Shown here: positions 46,018 to 56,533 of the stretch, piece after piece
How positions within the stretch are numbered: the first letter of the stretch is position 1
Layout: each line of letters starts with the position of its first letter
Assembly (NCBI RefSeq): GCF_013009075.1
Contig: NZ_CP053108.1
Coordinates: 2,666,001 to 2,730,000, forward strand
DNA length: 64,000 nucleotides
Direction of reading: 5' to 3'
Source: Halomonas sp. TA22
GTDB taxonomy: Bacteria; Pseudomonadota; Gammaproteobacteria; Pseudomonadales; Halomonadaceae
Position numbers and translations under genes: made by a program
The notes under the pieces: generated by a model
The model's database searches: none
What the model was told of the DNA's origin: nothing
The model's input: only the letters and a program-made list of their open reading frames with translations

Positions 46018-47130
46018 ATGACCACTGCCACCCCTCCTCCCTTCCGCGCTGACGTCGTCGGTAGCCTGCTGCGCCCCGAGACACTCAAGACAGCACGCGA
46101 CCAACAGCAGGCCGGCGTGCTTGATAGCCAAGCGCTGCGCCGCATCGAGGACGAGGCGATTCGTCATGTCGTCGACTGCCAATGCCAGACCGGCTTACAG
46201 GTAGTGACCGATGGCGAACTGCGTCGTGCATGGTGGCATTTCGACTTCTTCGAGGGGCTAGAGGGAGTAGAGGGCTATGACGCCGATCAAGGCATTCAGT
46301 TCACTGGCGTTCAGACCAAGTCGCGCAACGTACGCGTGGTGGGCAAGCTCGGCTTTGGCCACCATCCCATGCTCGAGGACTTCAGGTTTCTCAACAGCGT
46401 GAGCCAAGGGGCCACACCGAAGATGACCATCCCGAGCCCCAGCGTGCTGCACTTCCGGGGAGGACGCAAGGTGGTCAGTCGCGATGCCTACCCGGATATC
46501 GAGGGATTCTTCGATGATCTGGCTCAAGTATACAAGCAGGCGATTCAGGCCTTCTATGAAGCCGGCTGCCGCTATCTTCAGCTCGACGACACCGTCTGGG
46601 CTTACCTCTGCTCAGATGATCAGCGTGCCCAGATCCGCGAGCGCGGTGACGATCCCGACCAGTTGGCTCAGACCTATGCTCGCGTGCTGAATACCGCGCT
46701 CGAAGACAAGCCTGACGATCTGGTCGTCGCCATGCACGTCTGCCGCGGCAATTTTCGCTCCACCTGGATCTCCGAGGGCGGTTACGAACCAGTGGCCGAA
46801 CTGCTGTTCGGTTCGGTCAACATCGATGTGTTCTTCCTTGAGTACGACTCCGAGCGGGCGGGCGGCTTCGAGCCACTGCGCTTCATCAAGCCAGGCCACC
46901 AGAAAGTCGTGCTGGGGCTGATCACCACCAAGAGCGGTGAGCTGGAAGACGTCGAGGAGGTGAAAACGAGGATTCACGAAGCTGCACAGTTCGTCAGCCT
47001 CGACCAGCTCTGTCTGAGTACCCAGTGCGGTTTCGCCTCCACCGAGGAGGGCAATGCCATAACCGAAGAGCAGCAACAGGCTAAGTTGCAGCTGGTCGTG
47101 CAGATCGCCAAGGAGATATGGGGCGAATAG
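46018..47130 (+). CDS. Cobalamin-independent methionine synthase-like (MetE C-terminal domain) methyltransferase
   Basis: The 370-residue product belongs to the short MetE-like group (YxjG/YxjH type) that has only the zinc catalytic barrel. It shows RADVVGSLLRP at the start, DGELRR, YLQLDDTVWAY and the four zinc-ligand positions in MHVCRGN (His, Cys), FLEYD (Glu) and STQCGF (Cys). It probably transfers a methyl group to homocysteine or a related thiol; the donor is not shown by the sequence. The ATG at 46018 has GGAG 6 bases upstream. An MFS carrier follows after 13 bases. Confidence 0.88.
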   Translation: MTTATPPPFRADVVGSLLRPETLKTARDQQQAGVLDSQALRRIEDEAIRHVVDCQCQTGLQVVTDGELRRAWWHFDFFEGLEGVEGYDADQGIQFTGVQTKSRNVRVVGKLGFGHHPMLEDFRFLNSVSQGATPKMTIPSPSVLHFRGGRKVVSRDAYPDIEGFFDDLAQVYKQAIQAFYEAGCRYLQLDDTVWAYLCSDDQRAQIRERGDDPDQLAQTYARVLNTALEDKPDDLVVAMHVCRGNFRSTWISEGGYEPVAELLFGSVNIDVFFLEYDSERAGGFEPLRFIKPGHQKVVLGLITTKSGELEDVEEVKTRIHEAAQFVSLDQLCLSTQCGFASTEEGNAITEEQQQAKLQLVVQIAKEIWGE

Positions 47131-47143
47131 CGCTCCTTTGGTC

Positions 47144-48475
47144 ATGAATGCCATGAAGCTACGCCACGCAGTCGATAACGGTCCCATGTCCGCTTTTCAG
47201 TGGCAGGCCATCGCCATCTGCTTCTTGCTCAACGCCATCGATGGACTGGACGTGCTGGCCATGGCCTTCACGGCATCCGCCGTCTCCCATGAGTGGGGGC
47301 TCTCCGGTGCAGAGCTTGGCATGCTGCTCAGCGCGGGTATCGTCGGCATGGCGATCGGCTCGGCACTGATCGCGCCCTTCGCCGACACTTATGGGCGCCG
47401 TCCATTGATCATGTTGAGCCTGTTGCTTTCCGGCACCTGCATGACGCTCTCGTTCTGGAGCCCGAACCCGCAATCGCTGGCGGTGCTGCGGGTATTGACG
47501 GGCATCGGGGTCGGCACGATTCTCGCCAGCGCCAATGTCCTGAGCAGCGAGTACGCCAACCGCCGCTGGCGCGGGCTGGCAATAAGCCTGCAATCGGTGG
47601 GCTTTGCGCTGGGCGCCACCCTGGGCGGACTACTCGCCACCTATCTCAATGATACGCTGGGCTGGCGCTACGTGTTTCTGACAGGAGGCCTGCTTACCTT
47701 GCTGGCGCTACTGGTCGTGGCTGTTCAATTGCCAGAATCGCTGGACTTCCTGCTGCACAAGCGCCCTGCCCAGGCACTGGCGCGGGTGAATACCCTGGCA
47801 AGCAAGCTCAAGCAGCCCAGTCTTGCGCAACTCCCAGAGCAGAGTGCCGAGGTGTCGCGACACTCAAACTACCGCCAGCTGTTCGATTCGCGAAACCTCA
47901 CCACCACCCTGCTCCTTGGCATGGCGTTCTTTCTGGTGATGTTCAGCTTCTACTTCGTGATGAGCTGGACGCCCAGGCTACTGGAGGCGGCGGGACTCTC
48001 CGCCGAGCATGGGATCGCCGGTGGCATGCTGTTGAACCTTGGCGGAATGGTTGGCGCGCTGCTGATGGGAGTCGGCGCGAGCCGAATCAGGCTCAGTGCC
48101 ATTCTACATGCCTTCCTGCTGCTCACCGCGATCATGCTAGTGGTCATGGTTCCTGCGGCCCAGTTCCTGGCCCTGGCATTAAGCGTCGGCTTCTTTATCG
48201 GCCTGCTGCTCAACGGGGCAATTGCCGGCCTCTATACCACGGTTCCCCAGAGCTACGACGCTGCCATACGTGCCAGTGGCGTCGGCGTCGTGCTAGGCTT
48301 CGGCCGTCTCGGTGCGATCGTCTCGCCGCTGGTCGCCGGGGTACTGCTCGATGCCGCATGGCAGCCCGCACGGCTCTATGCCCTGTATGCCGGCGCACTG
48401 CTTCTGGCACTTGGGGTGATGCTGATGTTTCATGCACATGTCAGGCCGAGACTCTCCCGGGAAAACACTGTCTGA
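47144..48475 (+). CDS. MFS transporter, aromatic acid:H+ symporter (AAHS)-like
   Basis: The 443-residue product has twelve predicted membrane segments. It carries the AAHS/MFS markers DGLDVLAMAF in helix 1, FADTYGRRPLIM in the 2-3 loop and GIGVGTILASANVLSSEY in helix 4-5. The AAHS family takes up benzoate- or hydroxybenzoate-like acids with protons; the substrate here is unknown. ATGs at 47144 and 47153 are both possible and neither has a good ribosome-binding site. It lies 13 bases after the MetE-like gene, so translational coupling is possible. Confidence 0.85.
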   Translation: MNAMKLRHAVDNGPMSAFQWQAIAICFLLNAIDGLDVLAMAFTASAVSHEWGLSGAELGMLLSAGIVGMAIGSALIAPFADTYGRRPLIMLSLLLSGTCMTLSFWSPNPQSLAVLRVLTGIGVGTILASANVLSSEYANRRWRGLAISLQSVGFALGATLGGLLATYLNDTLGWRYVFLTGGLLTLLALLVVAVQLPESLDFLLHKRPAQALARVNTLASKLKQPSLAQLPEQSAEVSRHSNYRQLFDSRNLTTTLLLGMAFFLVMFSFYFVMSWTPRLLEAAGLSAEHGIAGGMLLNLGGMVGALLMGVGASRIRLSAILHAFLLLTAIMLVVMVPAAQFLALALSVGFFIGLLLNGAIAGLYTTVPQSYDAAIRASGVGVVLGFGRLGAIVSPLVAGVLLDAAWQPARLYALYAGALLLALGVMLMFHAHVRPRLSRENTV

Positions 48476-48497
48476 CGCTGCACGGGCATGAGGAGGC

Positions 48498-48526
48498 TTG
48501 AGGAAATTCGCATTTGGTCCTATAGG
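48498..48526 (+). promoter_or_regulatory. Sigma-70-like promoter upstream of rraA
   Basis: TTGAGG (48498-48503), a 17-base spacer and TATAGG (48521-48526) agree with the -35 and -10 consensus at 4 of 6 positions each. The pair lies 70 bases before the rraA ATG. Confidence 0.5.
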
Positions 48527-48595
48527 CAAGGAGCGCTCTTTCACTCGACTATGCCATGATGACAAGCCATCCCGAGTAGGTCACAAGGAGCGACC

Positions 48596-49084
48596 ATGGA
48601 CCACATCATTACCCCCGATATCTGCGACGCCCATCCTGAAGTGGCGGTGCTTGACCCGATCTTCGCCAACTATGGTGGTCGCGAGGCCTTCTGCGGCCCG
48701 ATTCGAACCATCAAGTGCTTCGAAGACAACTCGCTGATCAAGCAGGCCGTTGCCGAGCCCGGCGACGGTGCGGTGCTGGTCGTCGATGCCGGTGGCTCGA
48801 ATCGCTGTGCCATGCTCGGTGACATGCTGGCCGAACAGGCCGTGGACAACGGCTGGGCGGGGGTGGTGATGTATGGCTGCGTACGTGATGTCGATGTACT
48901 GGCCGAGATGGAGCTTGGCGTTCAGGCCATCGGTGCACACCCTCGGCGTAGCGAGAAACGCGGCGAAGGAGTGCGCGATATTCCTGTCACCTTTGCCGGC
49001 GCCACCCTGCATCCCGGCCAGTGGCTATATGCCGACAACAACGGCATCGTGATCGCGGAGCAGCGCCTGCCACTGAACGGCTAG
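48596..49084 (+). CDS. rraA: Ribonuclease E activity regulator RraA
   Basis: RraA binds RNase E and dampens mRNA decay; the family also includes 4-hydroxy-4-methyl-2-oxoglutarate aldolases. The 162-residue product resembles E. coli RraA along its length: FANYGGREAFCGPIRTIKCF near the start, VVDAGGSNRCAMLGDMLAEQ, VVMYGCVRDVD and the C-terminal LYADNNGIVIAEQ. It keeps the Gly-rich and Arg/Asp residues of the aldolase site, so an enzymatic role is not excluded. AAGGAG precedes the ATG. It appears to be a single-gene unit. Confidence 0.92.
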   Translation: MDHIITPDICDAHPEVAVLDPIFANYGGREAFCGPIRTIKCFEDNSLIKQAVAEPGDGAVLVVDAGGSNRCAMLGDMLAEQAVDNGWAGVVMYGCVRDVDVLAEMELGVQAIGAHPRRSEKRGEGVRDIPVTFAGATLHPGQWLYADNNGIVIAEQRLPLNG

Positions 49085-49183
49085 GCACACTCGTGCTATA
49101 CAACAGGCATGGCATTTCACTCGCGATATTGTCAACACACCAGCGCGATGACAGGCTAACGGTTTAGCTGGAAACGGAACGCC

Positions 49184-51058
49184 ATGCTGTCGCTCACCCA
49201 ACTCAACCGCGATCTCCTGCGCGCCCTGCGTGAGCATCTGCGCCCCCTGGTCGCCTATCACCTCTTCTTCACCCTGCTCGCCTCGGCCGTTCTACTGCCG
49301 GCGGTGGCCTGGACGCTGACCTCGCTACTGGGGCGTTTCGGGCGTCCCGTCATTACCGATAGCGCCCTGCTCGATATTCTGATCTCGCCCGGTGGGGGCC
49401 TCTGGCTAATGTCCGCCATCGCCCTTATCTTCGTAGTTCTTTATCTGCAGCAGGCGGGCATGATCCTGGTTGCGGTACGCCATCGAAGCAATCATTACCG
49501 ACTGGCCTGGGAAGCGTTCTGGAGCAGCCTGCGACGGTTCCCGGCGCTGTTCGGGCTAGTGGTAGTGCAGGTGGGCACCCACCTGCTGCTATTGCTGCCC
49601 GTGGTACTAGCGATCGCCTGGCTCTATGGCGTTTTCCTGGGCGCTCTTGATCCGTACTACATTCAGCGGGTGCGGCCGCCAGCGCTCTGGCAATTCCTGG
49701 CTGCGTGCCTGCCGATCGTACTCGTTTGGATGGCGCTCGCCGCGACGCTTTACTTTCGCTGGATACTCGCCCTGCCGGCGCTGGTACTGGAGTCGCTGAC
49801 GCCCCTGCAGGCGCTCTCTCGCAGCAGGGAGCTCACGCGCGGGCGCAAGCGCCATATCGCCCTTGCCGTCATCCTCGTACTGCTGCTGATCATCGCGCTG
49901 CCGGTACTCTTCACCTGGCTCTATGATCGGCTCGGCACACCGCTACTTTGGCAATTGCCGGAGCGCAACGCGGTGCTGATACCGGCCATGCTCCTCTACC
50001 TGAGCGGCTATGTCCTGCTGACCCTGGCCATCACCTTTCTAGGGATAGCCATCAATAGTCTGCTGGCAGCGTGCCTCTACCTGCGTCTTGCACATCAGCA
50101 ACCCAGGCCTGCCTCTCCGCCGCCGGATGCGCATCCGGGACGCCTCGCCTGGGCGGTGGAGATCGCAGTGGTGGCCTTTGCCATCAGCCAGGCATGGCTG
50201 ATCGTCAATAGCTTCGAGCTGCGCGATGACGTTCTCATCACGGCTCACCGTGGAAGCTCCATGGTCGCACCGGAAAACACGTTAGCCGCCATCGACCAAG
50301 CGATCGTGGATGGCGCCGATTACATCGAGATCGATGTCCGCCTGACCGGTGATGGGCAGGTGGTGCTCTATCACGATCGCAGCTTGCAGCGCCTGATCGG
50401 CGACGCCCGCAATCTCGGTGAGGTTACGTTCGAGGAGTTGCAGCTCTTCGATGTCGGCAGCTGGTTTGGCGATGCTTTCGTTGGCGAGCGTATTCCGCTC
50501 TTGGGCGAGGCGTTGGCGCGTACGCGCACGACAAGCCCACTGATGATCGACCTCAAGCCCGACACGGGCCGCGAGATCGACCTGATCGAGGCCGTGATCG
50601 AGGATTTGCATCGCGAGAATGGCGCCAGAGAGGAGTGCCGGACCCAGAGCGCCACACCGGAGCAGTGTGGCGGCCAGGACGTGCGCGACGAGGTGTTGAT
50701 GGCGACCATGTCACTGGCGCTGGCAAGCGAGATCAAGGCGCGCGAACCACAGCTGCATGTGACGCTGTTGGCACAATTCGTGCTGCCCGGCACCCTGGAT
50801 CGTACCCGCTTCGATGCCCTTGGCCTGCGCCACAACCGTGTCACCGAGGAGGAGGTGCGCATCGCCCGCTACCATGGCTATGAGCTGCACGCCTGGACGA
50901 TCAATGACCGGGCCCGCATGTCCCAACTGATCGACATTGGGGTCGACAATATCATTACCGACCGACCCGACCTGCTCGCCGAACTGCTCACCGACCGCCG
51001 CGAGCTCAGCGATGGCGAGCTGCTGCTCGTCAAGCTGCGTAATTGGCTACGCAGCTAG
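49184..51058 (+). CDS. Membrane-anchored glycerophosphodiester phosphodiesterase
   Basis: The 624-residue product has an N-terminal membrane domain with about seven segments (about 20-340, the GDPD membrane domain) and a C-terminal GDPD catalytic barrel (about 346-605). The catalytic half has TAHRGSSMVAPENT with the first catalytic His, EIDVRLTGDG with metal ligands, and VLYHDRSLQRL with the second catalytic His, all intact. It should hydrolyse glycerophosphodiesters or related lipid headgroups at the membrane. The product ends shortly before the convergent ggt gene. Confidence 0.9.
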   Translation: MLSLTQLNRDLLRALREHLRPLVAYHLFFTLLASAVLLPAVAWTLTSLLGRFGRPVITDSALLDILISPGGGLWLMSAIALIFVVLYLQQAGMILVAVRHRSNHYRLAWEAFWSSLRRFPALFGLVVVQVGTHLLLLLPVVLAIAWLYGVFLGALDPYYIQRVRPPALWQFLAACLPIVLVWMALAATLYFRWILALPALVLESLTPLQALSRSRELTRGRKRHIALAVILVLLLIIALPVLFTWLYDRLGTPLLWQLPERNAVLIPAMLLYLSGYVLLTLAITFLGIAINSLLAACLYLRLAHQQPRPASPPPDAHPGRLAWAVEIAVVAFAISQAWLIVNSFELRDDVLITAHRGSSMVAPENTLAAIDQAIVDGADYIEIDVRLTGDGQVVLYHDRSLQRLIGDARNLGEVTFEELQLFDVGSWFGDAFVGERIPLLGEALARTRTTSPLMIDLKPDTGREIDLIEAVIEDLHRENGAREECRTQSATPEQCGGQDVRDEVLMATMSLALASEIKAREPQLHVTLLAQFVLPGTLDRTRFDALGLRHNRVTEEEVRIARYHGYELHAWTINDRARMSQLIDIGVDNIITDRPDLLAELLTDRRELSDGELLLVKLRNWLRS

Positions 51059-51092
51059 AACGGGGCGCTTTGCCGGCCAAGGCGCGGGAGTG

Positions 51093-52940
51093 TCAATCCC
51101 CCATCACCGTTCCTTCGCGGCGCGGGTCGGCACCGCCGAAGTAACCCTCCTCGACACGCTGGATCGCCTGCAGTCCACTGGTCAGCTCACGTTCGCTGAC
51201 CTCATGGCCGAGCGCCTGAAGCGCCTCGAGGGTCTCCGGCGGGAAACGACCCTCCTCGAGTGAGACGGGTCCGCCAAGCGTGATTGCATGGGGCAGGTTG
51301 AGCGCCTCTTGGGCATCGAGCCCCCAATCCAGCATAGCGACCAGTGCCTTGGCGGTGTAGTGAATGATTGCTGCACCTCCGGGGGAGCCCAGACTTGCCA
51401 CGAGATCGCCGCTATCACGCTCGAATACCAGCGTCGGGCTCATGCTCGAACGCGGCCGCTTGCCCCCCTCGACCCGATTGGCAATCGGGTTTTCCTGGCC
51501 ATCCTCGTGGGTGAAGGAGAAATCGGTAAGCTCGTTATTGAGCAGATAGCCGCCATCAAGTCCCGTGCCGCCATCGGCCATGATGCGCGAACCGAAGGCC
51601 GCCTCGATGGTGGTCGTCATGGCAATGGCGTGGCCATTCTCATCGACGATACTGATGTGGCTGGTGCCGTACTCGGGCTGGTTGGGCTGAACCGCCCAGG
51701 CGGTCGTGACCTCGCCCGGCTTGCCCGGCTCGGCGCCATCGCTACCCATGCTCTCCTGCGCCTGGATGAGCGCTGCGCGACCGGAAAGGTAATAGGGGTC
51801 GAGCATGCTGTTCCAATCACTACCCGGAGCATCGACGAAATCCGGATCGGCGATGTACTTGCCGCGATCGGCAAAGGCCAGCCGTGACGCCTCGAGGAAC
51901 TGGTGCAGCCACTCGGTACTTGGGCGATCCCCCTCGAGCGGCTGCTCGACCTCGGGTAGATGCTCCAGAATACCGAGTATCTGCATGATGGTCAGATGCC
52001 CCGACGAAGGAGGTGGAAAGCCGCAGATCGACCACTCTCGCCAATCGGTGCACAACGGGTCGCGCTTCTTCGCTGCGTAGGAGGCCATGTCCTCAAGACT
52101 CAAGGCGCCAGGACGTTGCGGGTGATTCTGCACGCGCTCGACCAGATCCTCGGCGATCGCCCCGGTATGCAGCGCCTTGCTGCCATGCTCGGCCAGCTCT
52201 CGCAGAATCGCTGCCAGGGCAGGATTCTTCAGCTCATGACCAACGCCAAGGGGTTCACCATCCTCGTCGTAATAGAAATGTCTTGCCAGCTCGTCGTCGC
52301 GCAAGCGCTCCTCGCCTTCCAGCATGGCGTGCAGCCGCCGGCTCACGGGAAAGCCCTGCTCGGCCAGGGCTATCGCCGGCTCGAACAGCTCGCTCCAGGC
52401 AAGCGTGCCATGGGTCTCGTGCGCCAGTTCCAGCATCCGTACCACGCCGGGAACGCCGACCGAAAGCCCACTGGCGGCGGCCTCCATGAAGTCCAGCGGC
52501 TCGCCATCCTCATCGAGAAACAGCGTGCCCTCCGCCTCGTCGGGCGCGGTTTCACGACCATCGAAGGCGGTGACACTCCCGCCATCGAAATGCATCAGAA
52601 ACGCCCCGCCGCCTATCCCGCTCGACTGCGGCTCGACCAGGGTCAGTACCATCTGCACGGCGATGGCCGCATCGATGGCCGAACCGCCGGCCTGGAGCAC
52701 CTGGTAACCCGCGTCCGTCGCCAACGGATTGGCGGCGGCAACGGCGAAGCGCTCGGTGGCCCAGCCGGGTTTCTCCTCGTAACCGGAGCCCGCTTCCGGG
52801 GCGATCTCGGGAGTGGAGTACTCGAAGGCACTCTCGGCGTTTTCGGCACTTTCGGCCATCGCCGAGAGTGGAAGAACCAGCAGCAGCGCAACACCGGCGG
52901 GAGCCAATACGCGATAAGGCAAACGAGAACAGCGCGTCAT
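51093..52940 (-). CDS. ggt: Gamma-glutamyltransferase (gamma-glutamyltranspeptidase)
   Basis: The enzyme cleaves glutathione and other gamma-glutamyl compounds in the periplasm. The 615-residue precursor has a signal peptide (about 1-29, ending SAMAES). The large subunit follows with ETAPDEAEG and GIGGGAFLMHF, and the self-processing site is in GTSHISIVD, where the Thr becomes the nucleophile of the small subunit. The small subunit has GSPGGAAIIHYTAKAL. The ATG at 52940 has AAGGA upstream. It is convergent with the GDPD gene. Confidence 0.95.
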   Translation of the reverse strand: MTRCSRLPYRVLAPAGVALLLVLPLSAMAESAENAESAFEYSTPEIAPEAGSGYEEKPGWATERFAVAAANPLATDAGYQVLQAGGSAIDAAIAVQMVLTLVEPQSSGIGGGAFLMHFDGGSVTAFDGRETAPDEAEGTLFLDEDGEPLDFMEAAASGLSVGVPGVVRMLELAHETHGTLAWSELFEPAIALAEQGFPVSRRLHAMLEGEERLRDDELARHFYYDEDGEPLGVGHELKNPALAAILRELAEHGSKALHTGAIAEDLVERVQNHPQRPGALSLEDMASYAAKKRDPLCTDWREWSICGFPPPSSGHLTIMQILGILEHLPEVEQPLEGDRPSTEWLHQFLEASRLAFADRGKYIADPDFVDAPGSDWNSMLDPYYLSGRAALIQAQESMGSDGAEPGKPGEVTTAWAVQPNQPEYGTSHISIVDENGHAIAMTTTIEAAFGSRIMADGGTGLDGGYLLNNELTDFSFTHEDGQENPIANRVEGGKRPRSSMSPTLVFERDSGDLVASLGSPGGAAIIHYTAKALVAMLDWGLDAQEALNLPHAITLGGPVSLEEGRFPPETLEALQALGHEVSERELTSGLQAIQRVEEGYFGGADPRREGTVMGD

Positions 52941-53021
52941 GGTGATACTTCCTTGTAGCGGCAAGTTAGGAATACAGCATAGGCGAGCGAAGCGAGACGG
53001 GGAACCCTCCCATCAACGACT

Positions 53022-53046
53022 GCGCCCGGCCGATGGCCGGGCGCAA
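53022..53046 (-). terminator. Strong hairpin downstream of ppsA
   Basis: TGCGCCCGGCC (53022-53032) and GGCCGGGCGCA (53036-53046) form a perfect 11-bp GC-rich stem with a 3-base loop, 26 bases after the ppsA stop on the minus strand. It lacks a T-run on either side, so it may protect the 3' end or terminate with help. Confidence 0.65.
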
Positions 53047-53071
53047 CGCTAGAGGCTGATGCGAGCGATGA

Positions 53072-55444
53072 TCAGGCCAAGGTTTCACCCGCCAGCATGA
53101 ACCATGTCTCGAGCACTGCATCGGGATTGAGCGACACCGAGTCGATGCCCTGCTCCATCAGCCATTTGGCCAGGTCGGGATGATCCGACGGCCCCTGGCC
53201 GCATATACCGACGTACTTGCCCTGCGCCTTGCACGCCTGGATGGCCATTGCCAACAGCTTCTTCACGGCGGGATTACGCTCGTCGAAGAGGTGGGCAACG
53301 ATACCCGAATCGCGGTCGAGCCCGAGCGTCAGTTGGGTCAGATCGTTGGAGCCGATGGAGAAACCGTCGAAATACTCGAGAAACTCGTCGGCGAGCAGCG
53401 CATTGGCCGGCAACTCGCACATCATGATCACCTTGAGACCGTTCTCGCCACGCGACAGGCCGTTGGCCGCCAGCAGGTCGACGACCGCCTTGGCCTCGTC
53501 GGGGGTGCGCACGAACGGCACCATGATTTCGACATTGTCCAGTCCCATCTCGTCACGCACACGCTTGAGCGCTTGGCACTCCAGCTCGAAACAGGGGCGG
53601 AAGGCGTCGGAGATATAGCGTGAGGCACCCCGGAAGCCAAGCATCGGATTCTCTTCGCCCGGCTCGTAGAGCTTGCCGCCGATCAGGTTCTCGTACTCGT
53701 TGGACTTGAAGTCCGACAGGCGCACGATGACCCGCTTGGGATAGAAGGACGCCGCCAGCGTCGAGACACCCTCCACTAACTTGTCGACATAGAAGCTCAC
53801 CGGATCGGTATACCCGGCAGTGCGCAAGTCGATGCTCTGCTGCAGGTCCTGAGGCAGACGATCGTACTCAAGCAGCGCCTTGGGGTGCACGCCGATCATG
53901 CGATTGATGATGAACTCGAGCCGCGCCAGCCCAACGCCGGCATTGGGCAGGCTGGCGAAACCGAAGGCACGGTCGGGGTTGCCGACGTTCATCATGATCT
54001 TGAATGGGATCTCGGGCATGGCATCGACGCTCGAGGTCTTGCACTCATAATCCAGAAGCCCCTCGTAGATATGCCCGGTGTCGCCCTCGGAGCAGGAGAC
54101 CGTGACTTCGCGGTCGTCGCCGAGCACCGAGGTGGCATCGCCACACCCCACCACGGCGGGAATACCCAGCTCGCGGGCAATGATCGCCGCATGGCAGGTA
54201 CGGCCGCCGCGGTTGGTGACGATCGCCGATGCACGCTTCATGATCGGCTCCCAATCCGGGTCGGTCATGTCGGTCACCAGGACGTCGCCCGGCTTGACCT
54301 TGTCCATCTCGTCCGGCGAGAGGATCACCTTGACCGCTCCGCTGCCGATGCGCTGACCGATGGCGCGACCAGAGACCAGCGTGCGCCCCTTCTCCTTTAG
54401 GTGGAAGCGCTCGAGTTTGCCGCCCTCGAGCTGGGAGACCACGGTTTCGGGACGCGCCTGGACGATGTAGAGCTTGCCGTCATCGCCATCCAGCGCCCAC
54501 TCGATGTCCATGGGGCGCCCGTAGTGCTCCTCGATGATCACCGCCTGGCGCGCCAGGTCCATGACCTGCTGGTCATCGATGCAGAAGCGGCCACGCTCGG
54601 CCAGCGGCACATCGATCGTAGCCACCGACTTGCCCGCGCTGGCCTCCTCGGTATAGATCATCTTGATCAGCTTGGAGCCTAGCGTGCGACGCAGCACCGC
54701 CGGGCGCCCGGCCTTGAGCGTCGGTTTGTGTACATAGAACTCGTCGGGATTGACCGCCCCCTGAACCACGGTTTCGCCAAGCCCCCAGGAGGCCGTGACG
54801 AAGACTGCATCGCGATAGCCGGACTCCGTATCCAGCGTGAACATGACGCCTGACGCACCGGTCTCGGAGCGCACCATCTTCTGCACGCCGGCGGAGAGCG
54901 CCACGTTCTCGTGGGCGTAGCCACGATGCACACGGTAGGAGATCGCCCGGTCGTTGAACAGCGAGGCGAACACCTCATGCACGGCACGCTTGATGTTGTC
55001 GAAGCCTTCGATATTGAGGAAGGTCTCCTGCTGGCCGGCAAAGGAGGCATCGGGGAGGTCTTCGGCGGTGGCCGACGAGCGCACGGCCGCCTTCAGGTTA
55101 GGGTGCTGATCCGCCAGGCGCCCATAGGCCTCACGCAGCGCCGCCTCGAAGTTGGGCGGCAGCGGCGTCTCGATCACCCACTGGCGGATCTCGGCACCGA
55201 CCTTTGAGAGCTCGTTGACATCATCGACGTCGAGGCGGGCAAGCGCGGCATTGATCCGCTCATTGAGCCCCTCGTGAGCGAGGAATTCACGATAGGCCTG
55301 CGCGGTGGTGGCGAAGCCGCCCGGCACGCTTACCCCGACTTCGGCGAGATTGGAGATCATCTCGCCAAGCGAGGCATTCTTGCCGCCGACACGCTCGACG
55401 TCGTCCATTCCCAACTGGTCGAACCACAGAATGTACTCTTCCAC
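53072..55444 (-). CDS. ppsA: Phosphoenolpyruvate synthase (pyruvate, water dikinase)
   Basis: PpsA makes phosphoenolpyruvate from pyruvate and ATP for growth on three-carbon and gluconeogenic substrates. The 790-residue product has the ATP-grasp N-terminal domain ([32 protein letters not shown]) and the phosphohistidine loop [15 protein letters not shown]. The PEP-binding barrel ends it, with [17 protein letters not shown] and the catalytic Cys region [11 protein letters not shown]. It starts at GTG with AAGGGGG upstream. The divergent neighbour is its own regulator, ppsR. Confidence 0.98.
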   Translation of the reverse strand: MEEYILWFDQLGMDDVERVGGKNASLGEMISNLAEVGVSVPGGFATTAQAYREFLAHEGLNERINAALARLDVDDVNELSKVGAEIRQWVIETPLPPNFEAALREAYGRLADQHPNLKAAVRSSATAEDLPDASFAGQQETFLNIEGFDNIKRAVHEVFASLFNDRAISYRVHRGYAHENVALSAGVQKMVRSETGASGVMFTLDTESGYRDAVFVTASWGLGETVVQGAVNPDEFYVHKPTLKAGRPAVLRRTLGSKLIKMIYTEEASAGKSVATIDVPLAERGRFCIDDQQVMDLARQAVIIEEHYGRPMDIEWALDGDDGKLYIVQARPETVVSQLEGGKLERFHLKEKGRTLVSGRAIGQRIGSGAVKVILSPDEMDKVKPGDVLVTDMTDPDWEPIMKRASAIVTNRGGRTCHAAIIARELGIPAVVGCGDATSVLGDDREVTVSCSEGDTGHIYEGLLDYECKTSSVDAMPEIPFKIMMNVGNPDRAFGFASLPNAGVGLARLEFIINRMIGVHPKALLEYDRLPQDLQQSIDLRTAGYTDPVSFYVDKLVEGVSTLAASFYPKRVIVRLSDFKSNEYENLIGGKLYEPGEENPMLGFRGASRYISDAFRPCFELECQALKRVRDEMGLDNVEIMVPFVRTPDEAKAVVDLLAANGLSRGENGLKVIMMCELPANALLADEFLEYFDGFSIGSNDLTQLTLGLDRDSGIVAHLFDERNPAVKKLLAMAIQACKAQGKYVGICGQGPSDHPDLAKWLMEQGIDSVSLNPDAVLETWFMLAGETLA

Positions 55445-55692
55445 GAGACCCCCTTGTTCTTTGTCGGCGATGCGGGTGCGGTATGTTAGCAGCGCACGTC
55501 GCTAATATTCGTTTGGCGACACCCTATCAAGCGGCGGTCATATTCGCCATTAGTCTAACAGCGAAGTCAGGGAAGGTTTTTTACAACAAACGTCGAAAAT
55601 CGAGCTTTCCTGTAGTCGCAGCACTGAAAGTACAGTTGCCGAAACGTTTGCCAGGATCGACAATCGGCCGATGTCCAGCCGAGAGAAGCCTC

Positions 55693-56526
55693 ATGACGCG
55701 TACCGCCTTCTTTATTTCCGACGGCACCGGCATCACCGCCGAAACCCTGGGCAGAAGCCTGTTGGCCCAGTTCGAGAACATCGATATCCGAATGATCACC
55801 AAGCCCTATATCGACACCACCGAGAAAGCCCAGTCGCTGGTGGATATCATCAACTCCACGGCGGTGCGCGACGGCGCTCAACCGATCATCATCGACACCA
55901 TCGTCGATGAAGCGATCCGGCAGGTGATCAGCACGGCGAGTGGCTTCAAGGTGGATGTCTTCTCGACGTTTCTGGCACCACTGGAAGAGGAGCTGGCGAC
56001 GCATTCGAGCTATAGCGTGGGACGCACCCACGCCATTGGCCACGACGACACCTATATGAACCGCATCGACTCGGTGCACTTCGCCCTGGATAACGACGAT
56101 GGCGCACGCACGCATCAATACGACAAGGCGGATATCATTCTGGTCGGCGTGTCACGCTGCGGCAAGACTCCTACCTCGCTCTATCTCGCCCTGCAGTTCG
56201 GCATTCGCGCCGCCAACTACCCCTTCACTGAGGACGATCTCGACGAGGATGGCAGCCTGAAGCTGCCTCCCTCCCTCGCCCCCTACCGTCACAAGCTGTT
56301 CGGTCTGACCATCGACCCGCGCCGCCTGGCCGCCATTCGCAGCGAGCGTCGGCCAAACAGCCGTTACTGTTCGATGGACCAGTGCATGCAGGAAGTGCAG
56401 CAGACCGAAGGGCTCTACCGGCAGATGCATATTCCCTATATCGATACCACGCGCTTCTCGATCGAGGAGATCTCGACACGCATGATCGCCGAGACAGGGC
56501 TCAACCGGCGCTTCAATCCCCGCTAG
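55693..56526 (+). CDS. ppsR: PEP synthase regulatory protein (bifunctional kinase/pyrophosphorylase, PSRP)
   Basis: PpsR inactivates PEP synthase by ADP-dependent phosphorylation of a Thr and reactivates it by phosphorolysis. The 277-residue product starts [18 protein letters not shown], carries the P-loop [11 protein letters not shown] (about 155-165) and shows the family segments [14 protein letters not shown] and [10 protein letters not shown]. The frame is open far upstream. The ATG at 55693 is preceded by GAGAGAAG and fits the family start. It is divergent from ppsA across a 248-base gap. Confidence 0.96.
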   Translation: MTRTAFFISDGTGITAETLGRSLLAQFENIDIRMITKPYIDTTEKAQSLVDIINSTAVRDGAQPIIIDTIVDEAIRQVISTASGFKVDVFSTFLAPLEEELATHSSYSVGRTHAIGHDDTYMNRIDSVHFALDNDDGARTHQYDKADIILVGVSRCGKTPTSLYLALQFGIRAANYPFTEDDLDEDGSLKLPPSLAPYRHKLFGLTIDPRRLAAIRSERRPNSRYCSMDQCMQEVQQTEGLYRQMHIPYIDTTRFSIEEISTRMIAETGLNRRFNPR

Positions 56527-56533
56527 ACGATGC

